Assembly: GCA_963575645.1 (NCBI GenBank)
Contig: OY754475.1
Span: 21,056,509-21,120,508, forward strand
DNA length: 64,000 nt
Source of the DNA: Xanthostigma xanthostigma
Lineage: Eukaryota > Arthropoda > Insecta > Raphidioptera > Raphidiidae
Direction of reading: 5' to 3'
The notes below the pieces were generated by a model. It did no database searches and was not told where the DNA came from. It saw only the letters and a program-made list of their open reading frames with translations. Position numbers and translations under genes: made by a program. Of the stretch, positions 24,593 through 37,893 are shown piece by piece; position 1 is the first letter of the stretch, and the number at the start of each line of letters is the position of its first letter.

Positions 24593-24832
24593 TTTGCACT
24601 CCGGGAGTGTCGGCGGAAGTGAAAACTTGAATATTAACGTCTTGCGAATTTTCGATTAAAATGGTTTGTATCATAGATTGCATTTTTTTATGTACGATAT
24701 TTTAACGCTAGATGTCTAACGTTGTATAAATAAAAGTTCAGGTCACGTGTCCTGACGCCTGACGCGAGTTTAAGATTTATTACCCATTACAAAAAAAGTG
24801 TTCAACGCCGCTAAAGAAGTTTTCACTTCAAA
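24593..24832 (+). mobile_element. Family B element, copy 3
   Basis: It has the hairpin-bearing start (TTGCACTCCGGGAGTGT, one change in the stem), GAAGTGAAAAC, the TGGTTTGTATCATAGATTGC middle block and the GTTTTCACTTC end. About 240 bp. Confidence 0.85.
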
Positions 24833-25539
24833 AAATGACAGCTCTCTTCCAAGTTCCCCGTAAAACATTGCTATTTGAGATGATTTCTGAAATGGCCTGT
24901 TATTTCTTAAAGTTTGTTTATTTCTTAAACCGCGAATTCTTTCAGAAAAAAAATAGCCAGTTTGGGAAGAAATAAATTATAAAAGGTGTCGATTCCAATT
25001 TTAAAAAGTTTTAGAAGGGCATCGTTCAACACCGAGCCCAAAGCAATAACACGACAGAAATATTACTGGTATCATATAAATATTCTTTATAATCGTTAGC
25101 GTCAGTGTTATGGGCTATTTTGTGTGTTATAATGTGCGTCGTTAAAAAGGCTACCCTTACCTATCTCTCGCTGTCTCTCTCTCATAAACGCTATCTTGCT
25201 TTGTCGCGGGTATCTTCTATAGGAGAAAATCGCGCGCGTCAAACTGCGACGCTTCCAGAGCACACTTTGACGCGTCTGCGGTCATACATTATTTAAACAG
25301 ATTGAGCGGGAGCAGGCAAACTGCATTAGCGACGGCATTAAGACACTTGTGAATGTTTTATGAACTCTGTAATGACATTGTTCGTGTCCCAGCAGCGAAC
25401 ACATCGGGCAGGACTGGACGACATTCCGGCGAACGGATCACGTTTTCCATATGTCCACTGAATCGATTTTGTTTGTTACACATCGATAAACAAGAGGGAT
25501 AGTAGTTAAAAACTAACACAAATAAAGTTTTATAGATTA
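24833..25539. other. Non-coding spacer
   Basis: No recognised element; a CT-rich run lies near 25165-25185. Confidence 0.5.
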
Positions 25540-26276
25540 CTAGCGGTCCTGTACGTGCTTCGCTACGTATAAAGTGAAATAATAAAAAAATTTAATTGGA
25601 ACATCAAATTCATTTATTCAAATAGGTAATAATTATTTTATTAATTGCTAGCTATTTTAAAATATACATGTGCGTATATGTGTGTATGGAAATATATATG
25701 ACTGCATACGTCAATATATATAAAAATGTCATTAAATAATTCATTTTTAAATCGACGTGCTTCTATCTGTTACAAAAGAATAAAACACCCGTATGCACAC
25801 AATATGTTTTTTCAAATAAAGAAACACACATACATACATGTAATTCACTTCAACACTATATACTTTGTTACAGTCTTACCTCGCGGGGCTGCGCCTCGCT
25901 CGGTTGTAAACGACACTAGTCGAGCCTTCGGCTCTCCATATAAGAACCGTAGGTTCTCTGGGGAAGCTTCGCTTCCCTTTGTGGAGCCTACGTTAACACT
26001 GAAAAAAGTTTCAATTTGACAGCACAGTCCCCATCCGAAAAAAGTTTCAATTTGACAGCAAAATCCCCATTAACAAAATGATCCGCCATTTATTGAATTC
26101 ATTTGTTACAAAAAATGTGATAAATGAAGAACCGCTCGACCAATTTTGTGCAAACTTCACATAAACCATCTACTAAATAGTCCGAACAAAGCCTAAACAT
26201 TTGGTTTGGATAGGTGAGCCCGTTCTTGAGTTATAAAATTTTAACGAAAAGTGGCATTGATTTTTATATATATAGA
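25540..26276 (-). mobile_element. Non-autonomous Helitron with internal hairpin array
   Basis: Read on the minus strand it begins TCTATATATATAAAAATC after an A and ends in CTAG before a T, at an intact A/T target. Twelve bases inside the CTAG end is a short stem, CGT-GC around TTC, fitting the Helitron 3' hairpin. The interior (25878-25980) carries four consecutive hairpins with 3-nt loops, the clearest being GAGCC-TTC-GGCTC, GAACC-GTA-GGTTC and GGGAAGC-TTC-GCTTCCC. No Rep/helicase frame is present; the 97-codon frame across it is not recognisable. About 737 bp. Confidence 0.78.
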
Positions 26277-29200
26277 TAGAAATTAAAGAAATAAATGTTC
26301 GCCTTGTCTGCTCTTGAAGAGGAAGAAGTCTTTATGACCGACCCAATGTCGTGTTGAAAGTGAACATCAACGATATCTGGGAAGTCCCGGACATCCGGCG
26401 CCAGTTAGCAGTCATCGTCGAGGGTCTTCAAACTTAATTATAGTTGAATATCTAATCTTAATGCCATCGAAACATCCGCACTGCTACTCAACCTAAAATA
26501 TTCTGAAACTATAACAACAGTCACTAAGCTGTCAGATTACATACGGGCGACGACGGATGTGCAATATCAAAGCCGATTCGATTTTTATTAAACTCGGTAC
26601 TGAAATTGAAGTATAAAGTTTCCGTCTGTAATTAAAGTGTGTATAATAACCATTCATTACTCAATGCGAAATCCTGAGCGCACAGCCCACTGCGTCATAA
26701 TAATAATGAAAACAGACTGGCATTTAAATTTTTGATTCATGTGTACTTGCAGAGGCGAGCGAACGGTCAACTTGCAGAAGAACGGGGCGGCGGGTCTCCC
26801 GTATCTTGGGGTTTGCACCGCTGCCGCCGCTGGAGGTGTTTGACGAGGGTTCGGAGATAAGCAAGGTCGGCGGCCATTTAAATGTAAAAAGGCACACCGA
26901 CAGACGGACATACGCTTTAAACCGAATTCGTTGCTTTTGCTATTTTCCAGAGACCGAGGAAATTATTTTTATAATATATAAAATCGATATCATGAACGGA
27001 GTGCCTTCGAATCACTTTTTAGTCAATTATAAAAAGTCATAAAGCATGTTTATTTAACCTTCAAATAAGACATCTCAAAGGCAAGGACCGGTATGTTAAT
27101 ATAAATAAAACAATAAGTAAATAAAAATAAAAAATTAGAGGAATCTATGAGCTCGTCAAATATAAAAATATGGAAAAAAATAAATAAAGTCGACGTTTGT
27201 CAGTCACCGAGAAATATAAAGCTCTATAGTTATTCTTCCTGCTTAAAATTCATCCCGCATTAAACGGGAAATCCCCAGATCCTGTACGTCGCAAGATCGT
27301 AAAAGTCTACCTTAAATGTCAGTTTGAATAACGTTCAAAAGATGCGCCTTTTCAATCTAAAAATTAAAAAAAAATCTATTAACTCGTTATCTCATTTCGC
27401 ATCTAGCAAAAAATACAGGATGATTCATTATAAATATTTGTTCTCCTGTGGCTTTTATTAAACGCCGCAGATATATTTAGAAAGAAAAAAAATCGATGGC
27501 ACAATTTTGTCAGATACGTTGAGCGATTTATAAACACGATGATGAATGTTTGGACGAGGAGTTCCCCGCAGGCCGACGGGACGTTCGGGACACCGAAGAG
27601 TCACGGAGAACAGGACAAGAGAGCATCGAATATATATATACAGGGCTATTGCAGCTCTCTAACTCATTTATACATCTTTCTTATGTAATATGTCAGAAGG
27701 CGGCTATGACAGCGATCATTTTTCTCTGCCACTCCCAGGGATGCGTCAAGTTATTCGTGGAAGGGTAATTCAATTGAATTTAAAGTCGAGAATAAAATGC
27801 AATAAGTTATACATTAGTAGATTACGCGAAAATGGGTCAAAGAAAGAAAAGCTTCTGGGATTTCATTCTTATATTTTTTTTAAATTTCAAAGAATTTTTT
27901 TGGCTCTGATTGATCGACTAACGAGAGGTGCAGTTTTTGGCCATCCCTGCCTAAGATACAGTCGACTCGAACAAAGATACGTTGCTCTCAAGCACTGTGT
28001 AACAGATATGCTTTAACAGTATAATCTATTTTTGAATTAATAAACTTTATAGCCCAATTTTTTTTTACAAAACACTTTGACGTCACACTTTTTCATCCGA
28101 ACGCCGAAATAAATGACTACGCACCACTCTTCTTGACGTACCAGTGATGCCAACTTTAACTAGCAGACGTCATAAATTATTGTCCGGTGAATTTAAATCG
28201 TAACTAATTATATAACAGCACAAAAAAAAGCATCGTCTAATTTCCATACCCGTCTCTCCCACCACATTCGTTTCTGATTATTATTTGCGAACTTGTTGGA
28301 AACACAAGTTGATAAATAAACGAAAGAGTGCTTTCCGGGCGATGTAAATGCGCGCCATAAATACGTTTTCAAGCGGGGCGACCGTTACTTCCAGCGCCGC
28401 TTCGTTTGAAATATTTGTTCTATCATTGCACGACGCGCACGCGTCGGCGCGTAGGTGCTGCCAACATAAACCGACCGACAGCGGTACCGTCGTAAAGTTT
28501 TATGTTGGGGGATTGTGGGAATAGTGTAGTGCCGTTGCGAGTCAATAAATACCTACTTTTTACTTCATAATAACGTTTCAATTCAAGTTTGTTCAAGTGA
28601 AATACGTGCCGCAAACCCGTCTCTTCCACCGCAATATTGTATCGACGACGGCGAGGGGCATTCTTTTAGCCGTAAATATTATTTGTTGTTTCGGATAAAA
28701 GTTCGTTTTTATCTGAAATTTCCGGAGCGAAAGATGCCTTTTCTACGTTTTCAAGACGGCGTACTGATACGAAATTTTGTATCATCAAATAACAGTAGAT
28801 ACAGTGTGTTTGAAAATATGTTTTTTAAAAAATCATAATTACATTGATTTTTATTTATTTTAGTTTTGAGACACCTGTACCAGAGGCTTTCAAGAATATA
28901 TTTATATTTCAACGTCAAAGCAAATTATTATAATAGAAAACAAAAACAAACAAACAGCTGAATGATTTATCAGTGAGACAGTAAATCCAGGTGTCGCCTG
29001 TCATTTGTTCAAGCACTGCAGTGACAGAGAAAGAAGAAAAGAGGTCATAAAGTTTCTTTTGTTCGCGCCGATGTTCTTCTGGTTCACACGTCAATATAAA
29101 TAATTCAAGAGAACAAAATGAACCGCGAAGTCGTAAATTATCGCTTTGTTTGTTATCCTGTCGCATCGCGGCGCTTTTAAGGATGACGTCGAGTCGCTTC

Positions 29201-30839
29201 TCCTCTGCGTCCCGTTTTGATGCAGTTAAAGCCGGACAAACGACTATCGACAACGGGAAAACTCTGAAGAAATATCATTTCGGAATTTCTTTGACATTTT
29301 GATTATTGCAAACAATTGTTGGGCTTTCTGTTGTGAATTTATTTCCAAAGTCATAGTCTAAAATAAAAAATCATAGTTTAACTTGACTTTCTACAAACGA
29401 GCTAATTGAAATGTTTTAAAAACAACTGAATGTCGTTGTTTTTGTTTGTTTCCGAGAGCGTTGCATTTTTTTCTTAGGTTCGTGAAATAAACAATCCCTG
29501 CAACAATGCAGCCTTAAGTGGGAAGGGGGGAGGCGGGGGGTTTAGAGGTCACGTATTCCATCAATCACGGCTTCCGTCAGTGGTACGGTTCGACCGTAAT
29601 GACGTATTGTGCGCCGTCAGAATGAGCGGATAATGCTAGGTGCTAATGGCCGGTCCGATCTCCCTGCATATAGATTGGCTACTTAGCCCCGTCCATTCCG
29701 GTTGCTGGTCACAGAGCGCGACGGTCGACCACGTGTGCAGTCGCAGTTTGAACTTGTAACGCCTCCCAATACTATTCGAAAGGACTACAAGTAGAAGAAG
29801 CAAAATATTGTACTTATGTATAAGCAGTTTCTCGAAAGACGGAAAGATTTGACTGTACGAAACTGAATGATATGAAATAAATGTTGGTAACACTTGTTAG
29901 GGACAAGTCTAATAAACTTGTCAACGACTTTTATCAAGTTGTTCCATTCCCAGAGCAATATAATTCACAGACGCCAAGGTTGGCACTCCGTGTTTAAATA
30001 AGTATGACTAATAATACAGCTTATTCTCCACTCGAAGCCGCCTCAAGTTGGTATGACTTACAATACAACAACAATAACAAAGCACGGCTCTATACCCGTC
30101 TCTGTTTCACTTTGAGGGATCTCGAGAGGCTGCCTTGAAGTGCATCCAGTCACTTCGGCAGAGCCGAAATTTCCGATTTCGTTAACAAAAAATCGCAACG
30201 GAAAATACAGTAGTCGCGAAATTCAAATTTTGTTCGCGTCGTTTGCTCGCTTCGCTCGTTTGTAGTCAGATAAAAAGTACCCACAATTTTATTTTTCAAC
30301 AGTTTGTAACCATGGATAACGAGCGTACTTGTCTTGAATATTGTAATACCAAAATTTCAAAGAGAAAAAAAAAACTAAAATGATATTATTTTAATGTAGT
30401 GATCAGTTGTCGGTGGGGCTAAGCCGCGCCTGGAAAAGATCGAAGAAACATGCCCTAAAGGCCGCGAGTACAAGTAGTAAACACGCTAGTCGAGTCACGT
30501 AGTTATCGGCAGTATCGAAGTGCCTATATACTCCCCAGAGGGGGCTTGTCTCGTGTGCCTGTATACCTATACGACACTCCCGAAAGGGATCGCGCACCGC
30601 GCTCCGTCATGTATAAATTATTGAAAATATTTCGTTCATTTTGCCGGCAGACATATTTCGCTGAATATCGGACCGAAGTACCTTATTAATTATGTATTAA
30701 AATAAATATAAAAAAAATGATCGCATTTTTACAACGCAACTAAAACAGACTACTAGATCAGCCATATCAAATTTCGGTTAAAATTTAAGATACAAGAGGA
30801 TAGAAAAAAGAATTAAAAAAATTTTATAATTCTATAACG
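26277..30839. other. Long non-coding stretch, no recognised element
   Basis: Frames up to 112 codons occur (27690-28016, 28915-29253) without recognisable domains. Noted sites: minus-strand copies of the dispersed motif at 28248-28265 and 28615-28630 (both reading ACCCGTCTCT-CCACC), a G-rich run at 29520-29540, and TCGACCACGTGTGC at 29725-29738. Confidence 0.5.
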
Positions 30840-31066
30840 TTTTGACGTGATAAGTGATAACGTCTTATAAATTGATGAAACACTAGCTGCACGCACGAAA
30901 AAGTGTAACGTTCCTAACGTTCCGCCTGACTCTGTGCGTGCAAGCGAGAGCGCAGTAGGCTTCGGCCCAAGTTTGACAGCTACTAAAATTTAGGTTATGT
31001 ATTACGGAATACGTTATCACGTAAAACTATCGTCCGTAAACCGACTTTACAGACAACCAATTTTTT
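30840..31066 (-). mobile_element. Family A element, internally deleted copy
   Basis: Both family A ends are present in inverted orientation (right end TTTGACGTGATAAGTGATAACG with a small TGATAA duplication; left end ACAGACAACCAATTTTTT), but the element is only about 227 bp. The join lies near 30945-30990, where about 40 bp of unrelated sequence sits between GTGCGTG and the TTTAGGTTATGTATTACGG segment. Confidence 0.82.
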
Positions 31067-32563
31067 AAATGAGTTTCGAGAGGATGTTATTGATAAAAGG
31101 AAAACTATATTTATTTTATAACAAGTGAAGAGAGCCAGAAGAATAGTAAACAGTTTTAGAACAAATGAGAGACGTCGCGTTTGTTTTGTCAAAGAAAATG
31201 TATGTCAGTTGACAAAACAAAACAAACACGTTGTTATAGAGACGGTTCATTGTTTCGTGAATGGATATTATTTAGTGCGGCAAAGCGATTTGAAATCGAG
31301 CATATTATGCTCGATATCGATGCATTTCCGCGGGCCATTTCGAATAAATTATGCACTGTCGATCCGGTTCAGAACTGCACAACGCCCGAACTGAAACCAA
31401 AAGCTTCTACTGTGAAAAATAATAGCTTCTAAACTATAAAAATTACGTTTTAAAACTTTTACAGAAAATTGTATAGATATAAAAGAGGTAGTATTGCGGT
31501 TGGTCCAACGCGATTTTTTCTTTATATATAAAACAGAGAAGCCTTGCCCTTCCCCCCAAAAAATTGCGAAAAGCAGGAAAAATTAGAATTTTTGAAATCC
31601 CTGATGTACTTCAAATTAAAAAGAAAAATACGCAATAAATATCTTTTTATTTGAGAGAACCAGGCCACAGACTCCTCGATCTCTGATGTGTCACTTTCTT
31701 GTTATCACAAACTATATTTAGATCTACAATGATAACTTCTTATTTTCTAGTTTAGCCTTTTTACTTTCCTCCAAGGAAAACAAGTCGAAAAAAGTTTATT
31801 CACAGAATAAAACACCCCTTACTTTCTCGAAAGTTGAAAATATTTCCAAGCAATGGACAGTGTTTCTAAACTTGTGTACCTAGTCCGTAACAAAAAAAAA
31901 TTAATATTTAGAAAATAAAATAAGCGCATTATTTTCATTTAATTCGACTGGTTTTTTAACACCTTCGCAATAAAAGCGTTACTCGAAGCCCGTAATAAGT
32001 TACAAGGCGAGGAAGTCGAACTTTGCCGGACTTTATTTAAATTAGGTATATCAATAATCGAATTTTTCATGACCGCCCCACTCAGTTTTTACTCTGCAAA
32101 GCATTGTGAATCAGATAGGCTTTTCAGCGTCTGAAAAGCCTTGGGGCGGACGGTAACCGAGTTCCCCGTCGGTCACGTTCTAATTAGTCCTCTGTGTAAA
32201 CACAGCCCACACAGCATAGCTCGGAGCTATACTGTACCTATATATATAAAGTACATTCGGTTTGTTTGCTTAACCCCCTCGTTTATAGCAAAACCGTCTG
32301 ATTGTGCGAATTGGTAGGTCGCAGGTCGCCTGAAAAAGTACAGCCATTCTCAGGCATAACGCCCTAATAAAGTCGACGATTATTATCCGATGCTGTATAC
32401 AGGTCGGCTCGAAAAAACATTCACTGTTTATAAAATAATTGTTTCTGAAAAGAATATAAATAAACGCATTTTGAAAATCGATTTATCTTTTTCGAAAAAA
32501 AATTAAGAAAATTTAAAGTATTGAGACGGTCGCAATTTTAGAACAAAAAGGGCCTTTTTAAAC
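31067..32563. other. Non-coding spacer with several small hairpins
   Basis: Hairpins: GTTTGTTTTGTCA/TGACAAAACAAAAC near 31179-31228, ATCGAGCATA/TTATGCTCGAT near 31295-31315, and AGGCTTTTCAG-CGT-CTGAAAAGCCT at 32117-32141 (11-bp perfect arms, 3-nt loop). No flanking motif identifies any of these as an RNA gene or terminator. Two overlapping frames of 83 and 89 codons have no domain. Confidence 0.5.
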
Positions 32564-32768
32564 AAAAAAAATTGGTTGTCTGTAAAGTCGGTTTACGGAC
32601 GATATTTTTACGTGATAACGTATTCCGCTCGAATATCATATTTAATAATCACGCACAGGGTCAGGCGGAACGTTAGGAACGTTACACTTTTTCGTGCATG
32701 CAGCCGGTGTTTCATCAATTTATAAGATTGGTGATTCATCAATTTATAAGACGTTATCACGTCAAAAA
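32564..32768 (+). mobile_element. Family A element, internally deleted copy
   Basis: About 205 bp. It keeps the left terminus (TTGGTTGTCTGTAAAGTCGG through ATAACGTATTCCG) and the right terminus from CACGCACAGGGTCAGG to ATCACGTCAAAAA, with about 380 bp of the interior missing. It shows that the two ends suffice to define the family. Confidence 0.83.
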
Positions 32769-33185
32769 GACGGAAGGCTTAGTTCTTATTAAACATTTGT
32801 TACAGAGGCATTATGCGAGGGCAAAGAGTTTTTGAGAGTCCTCGAGCGTACATGGACTTTATAATCACCCTGTGCGCGGTTCCACGAACGGGATTCACGG
32901 AGACGGAGCATTAATAATGGAGTTTCAGTGTACGGTGTATTTTTTCGCAGTCGCATATAACGCTTTTTGGATGCAAGAAAACAGTGGAAGCAACACGGTG
33001 TAAAAAGCAATTTATACTGTTGTGCTGTACTCAGCCCTGCTGGGACGCGTTTATAGGACCCTGTTTATACATTATGTACCGACGGGTGTCGAACCGACGT
33101 ACCGTGAGAAAAATGCGCACACGTAGACAGGAAATGCACTGCAGACTTTAAAGAAATTTTAGTCATAATAAAAAAACTGTTAATA
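32769..33185. other. Non-coding spacer
   Basis: No recognised element; the 73-codon minus frame has no domain. Confidence 0.5.
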
Positions 33186-33656
33186 TCATATAGTATATTA
33201 ATACGCTAAGGTTAAAGATGTTTGCCTCCCTTTTTAGAAAAAACGTCACAATTTCTCCACATAAATATAATTTTACAGATAATTGCTTGCTCTACTGACA
33301 TCGACAACTAAAAAATTTATTATTGCTATTGTTTTTGAAAATTAATTAAAATACAGCAAGGCTGAACAACGTCTGCCATCTGGCGTCAACACTTCGATCT
33401 GTCATCTGACCTTCATATTGCAATACAACAGACACAATACTGCATACTGCCATCTGACGGCTTTAATTTTGAAACAGCGAACAACGTCACAGCAATGCTG
33501 CATGATGCCATCTGACGGCTTAGCTCAACGCTTTTGCTACTTGCGCCTCTATATGACAATTTTAGTAAAATGTTTCTTCGATCTGTCATCTGAGTTTCAT
33601 ATTGTAATACAACAAAAAAAAGAACGTTATAAGCAGTGTGCAAAATTAGAAACGAA
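33186..33656 (+). mobile_element. Non-autonomous Helitron, family C, copy 2 (3' end lost)
   Basis: It starts TCATATAGTATATTAATACG after an A and matches the other C copies through CAAAATTAGAAACGA, then diverges; the terminal hairpin and CTAG are missing, so the 3' end is truncated or decayed. The interior has five CATCTG-containing units, like copy 4. Confidence 0.8.
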
Positions 33657-34530
33657 AATCATTTTGAAATACTACTCTGTAATAATAATAAGCTAGGAAT
33701 TACCGGGTGCTAGGGTTGGAGAACTGCATATAAATTTACAATTTAGTCTGTTCCCAACACCCCGTGGAGATGTAGCGACATTTTTATAAATAATAAACGG
33801 CCAACTAGGTCATTCTTAGAAGTTATTTAAAATTTATAAGTGTCGGGCAAGGTTTATATACGAAGCTATTTGAAACCTCTGCAGAGTCCTACAGCGTCGC
33901 TTAGATTTCTCAATGTCCTAGGAGTAGTACTACACGTGACGTCACGAACAATACAACGGCCTTCGTGCAGGGGCTTGTAATGAATACCTGTCATTTGGTA
34001 TAGTAGTTTCCTCGCATGTGTTTCTATTTTATGTGTATATAATAAGCGCCCGTATGTTCTGCCTTCGCCCCCGAAAAGTTTCTAACCCTAAATCAGACCG
34101 ACGTATTGAAACACACGAACAATTAACTTTCAATACAAGCCCGTTCGTCCAGTAGCGTCGCGACGCCTATCGCGAGACGTCTCAGAGTTAAGTGGACTTT
34201 CACTCTTGTTTGAACGTCGGAAATACCCACGCGAGACGCCTTTTCAGCTGCTGACGAACGCCACTGTCGACCTCATCTAAACTTTAAATTTCTATACACA
34301 TAGCCCAATAAGCGCGCAATATTTGAAATGTTTCTCCGAGGATTAAGTCAGGCTAAACCTCTCTCTCTCATTAGTTCGTCGCATCTTTGTTTAATGAAAA
34401 TGTCTTGCAACTCTATTCACGTCTATGATTTATGATGCAGATTTGAAATTTAATTTCATTTTCCACGCAGAAATTTCTCTGTGACCACATTGTGACTTTC
34501 AACAAAGGTGTTATTACCTTAAGATGAGAA
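33657..34530. other. Non-coding spacer
   Basis: Sequence between two same-orientation Helitron copies; no recognised element or gene. Confidence 0.5.
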
Positions 34531-35162
34531 TCATATATGTTAATACGCTAAGGTTTAAGAATGTTTGCCTCCCTTTTTAGAAAAAACCACACAATTTCTC
34601 CACATAAATTATATACCATTTTACAGATAATTGCTATTATTGCTATTGTTTTTGTAAATTAATTAAATTAATTAAACTCTGAACAACGTCTGCCATCTGA
34701 CGGCGTAACGTTAACACTTCGATCTGTCATCTGACCTTCATATTGTAAATATGTTTTGACTTGAAAATTTTTAATTTTCGATTTACACGTTTTTCTCAGG
34801 AACATATCTACCGTATAAATCGGGGGATAGGTGTACTGCGTACTGCCATCTGACGGGCAACGCTGAACAACGCTTTTGCTACTTGCGCCTCTATATGACA
34901 ATTTTAGTAAAATATTTCTTTTGCAACAAAAAGAAGAACGTTATAAGCAGTGTGCAAAATTAGAAACGAATTGAATAACTGCAATCATATTTAAAAAATA
35001 ATTTTGTTAAGTGATACCTAATTATTATACTTGCACTGGCAGTTACCAAGTTGGGCAGGAAATCCTTATTCATTTATAAAATTTGGAACTTATTGTAACA
35101 TGTTTTGAGGAAATAAAATAAAATACTTATTTAGTGTGAATAATTCGCACAGTTCACGCTAG
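34531..35162 (+). mobile_element. Non-autonomous Helitron, family C, copy 3
   Basis: Complete copy: starts TCATATATGTTAATACGC after A, ends CACGCTAG before T. The 3' hairpin is GTGTGAATAATTCGCAC with one stem mismatch. Three CATCTG-containing units are present. About 100 bp starting near 35033 (GCACTGGCAGTTACCAAG) and an extra segment near 34745-34840 are absent from copies 1 and 4 and make it longer (632 bp). Confidence 0.85.
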
Positions 35163-37893
35163 TCATAATTATGTGTTTAACTAAGTATCGAAAAAAAACT
35201 CGTATAATAATTAACGATATAATTACGACTTGAATACAAAATTAAACAGAGATCTTTGTATGAACATATCTACTTTAGAATGCAAATATTCAATTCTTGT
35301 TCACCGCGTCTTAACTCAATTATAGACGTTCAAACAGCTCTGTCCCTAACTGTGCCGTGTCTCAACTGCAAACGATTCAATTCACATCGACTCATCAATC
35401 AACTCTCGCCAGTAAAAAAAAGCATCAAACAAAAAATCTAGCCAAAAATCGAGTGCAGTTTCGAACTGCTAAACATTTAATTGAATTAGCATTCACTAAA
35501 ATAGTGTGAACAGAGTATAGTAACGTGCCGCACCCTTCCGATAATGGAACGTGTTGGATTATCTGGCGTCAGTTCAGAACGAAACTTTGAGAGGTTTGAA
35601 ACTAAATACGGAATGGCGCAGATGGTCGACCCCGAGCAGCGGATGACGGCAACGCGACGACGTCGTGAACCGTCGCGTGGATCGTGTGACACGCCCATGA
35701 AGTTATCTCTACAACAAGTCTATTAAACATAGCTTCTTGTTTGTGGCTTGCTTTGAAACACAGCAAAGAGACCGATTTTGGCAGCTCACCATTTCCTAAT
35801 GGATTTGTAATTCTCGCAGTGGATTAGCTTTCGATTATCCCGCGAGGATTGGTGGATTTAATTTTTTCCCCGTCAACTTGGCTACTGTCAAAAGGATAGA
35901 AGTTGTAAAAAGTTCAAGAAACGCAGCAAGTTAAGGAGGTTTCACTGTACTTATATTTATTATGCAGTCAAGCCAGCTGTGGGAAAGTTGAAGTTAATAT
36001 TCCGCCAGCGAAAGTCTGATATTAGAAAAAAGGCCTTTTTTTCAAAACAAGGAAACAAGTATAAAACAAAACAAGAACGAAAAACTTAATATCAAAAGAA
36101 AAAAAAATGTCAATAAATTCTTAGCGGTCATATTCCGTGTTCTGTCGACGTGAAACCATGGCCAGGAGGGCGGGGCGGGGGCAGGGGGAGCTAAAGGTGC
36201 GTTCACACGCGACTAGTTTTATTTTATCTCAATCCGTATAACAATAAAATGTGTGAAGTTTTATGTCGATTTGGATAATTATTTCAGAGAATGGAGTGTT
36301 CTTACTTTAAAAACCACCAGCTGTCAAGCCAAATTGGGCCTAGTTCAAACATTCTAAAGAAAATTAACAGTCCGATATTTTTTCTTGTTCGTATGAACAA
36401 GTCAAGGATGTTTTTCTTAATTTTCCTATACTTATAATAAAATTTTCACAAACGGGAAAGCGGTCTCCGAGTTTGGCAACGCCTTCGCAACTTCGAGGAG
36501 GCCGCGACGCGTGCGAGTTGCAGGCGGCGTAAATCACAACTCGCCAGGACGGCGTTGACCACCGGAGCTAGCGGAGTTACCGGAGCCGCCTTCCCGGAAC
36601 ATTAAATCCTGCAGTTCCCAGACAACGTAAATCAACCGTACCTTGTGTGTTTTATAATATTGTGTTTGTAGAGGAAAGTTGCCAGTGTTAACTTCAAGGC
36701 AATTAATCAAAACTTAGTTAACAATATTTGACCAGGAGCGTAACGGGGGGCTGAGCGCCCAGAAAATGATTGGGTGCAACGAGGAAGACATAAGCAGCGA
36801 GACAAAGACAGAATGCAATCGTGACTATCTAAATTATCATGAAGAGAGACCAAAGATTGCTGATTCTGAATGATTTTCAGGGCAGTCTTTTTGTATGAAA
36901 CCAAAAATTATATTCTTTAAACACATGCCAAACTTTGAAAAGTGAAAAACAATTCGCTTATATAATTAATCAATTAATAATCTACAATTAGGCAACTTCT
37001 CTTACGGCAAAGTAACAACTAATCCTAGGTCAATTTTTTAGTCTTTTTCGGTGTTTTGTTGTATTTATTATTATTTTTTTTCTCTCGAGTATTTAAAAAA
37101 TAAAGCTAGGTTATAGAAGCGATAAAGTGCAGCTTTACCTGTTAACACGGAGCTGAAAGCGAAACAAAACAAGTTGAAGATTTATGCATTCATTCAAATA
37201 ATATGTGCATAAAGTATCTGCTGTTATGATAAAGTTTATACACCGTGACTAAATCGCTCCTTTCAAAGGTAGACCAACTCAAATAGAGAAAACGCTTTTT
37301 GTTTTCTCCACAAACGATCGGTTTTTCATTAACGCTATTTTTTATATTGTCAACTTGGTGCACACGATTAAAAGAAAACAAACAATTGAAGACGAAAAAC
37401 AAAAGAAAAGAATAATTACTTTGTTTTAATACGTTAAACAAATGAACATCAAAGCGAGTTTTTGTTTCATCGTTTCTACTTAACGAATCATCGAAATATT
37501 AATACAAAAAAAAAAAACAAAACGCGAGCCAAGCGAGAAGAACTTATCGTATTTACAAAAGCCTGAAAGAAAAAAAAAAGATGATGAACGCCGCACGGTT
37601 GAGAGATTTTACAAAAGTTATAAACCAGTGGCGTAGCTTGTCAGGTCAGCGCGGGTCACGGCTTCGGTTTGGCGAAAAAAAAAGTTTATCGGTTCGTTCG
37701 ATACAATAAACACAAGTCATACAGGTGTTGATCCCTATTCGTTTAGTTCGATACGAGGCTACTAGGGACGGCCAAATATTTACAAATTTCACTTTATAGC
37801 ACAAAATGACAATGAACTGGAAAAATGAGCTTGCACCAGTCCTGAAAGACAGTATTGTTTTGGAAATAATTTACTCTATGAATGATGTTTTTA
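35163..37893. other. Non-coding stretch with a G-quadruplex candidate
   Basis: No coding gene recognised. The part at 36470-36620 is GC-rich and has CGAGTTG/CAACTCG as a local hairpin, but its frames are short. CAGTGGCGTAGC at 37627 resembles one end of a hAT-type element without a detectable partner, and TAAAGGTGCGTTCACAC near 36191 resembles a MITE end. Confidence 0.5.
36168..36188 (+). other. G-quadruplex motif
   Basis: Four G-runs of 3, 4, 5 and 5 separated by C, C and CA on the + strand satisfy the G3+N1-7 rule with very short loops, so a stable parallel quadruplex is predicted. No gene start is recognised nearby. Confidence 0.75.

Noticed and set aside
31179-32141. Small hairpins as transcription terminators or miRNAs
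   Set aside because: No T-run, no adjacent gene and stems too short for miRNA precursors.
35931-35947. TTAAGGAGGTTTCACTG as another copy of the 16491 element end
   Set aside because: Similarity stops after 12 bases and no partner end is present.
37627-37640. Second hAT-type MITE starting CAGTGGCGTAGC
   Set aside because: No inverse complement end or target duplication found downstream.
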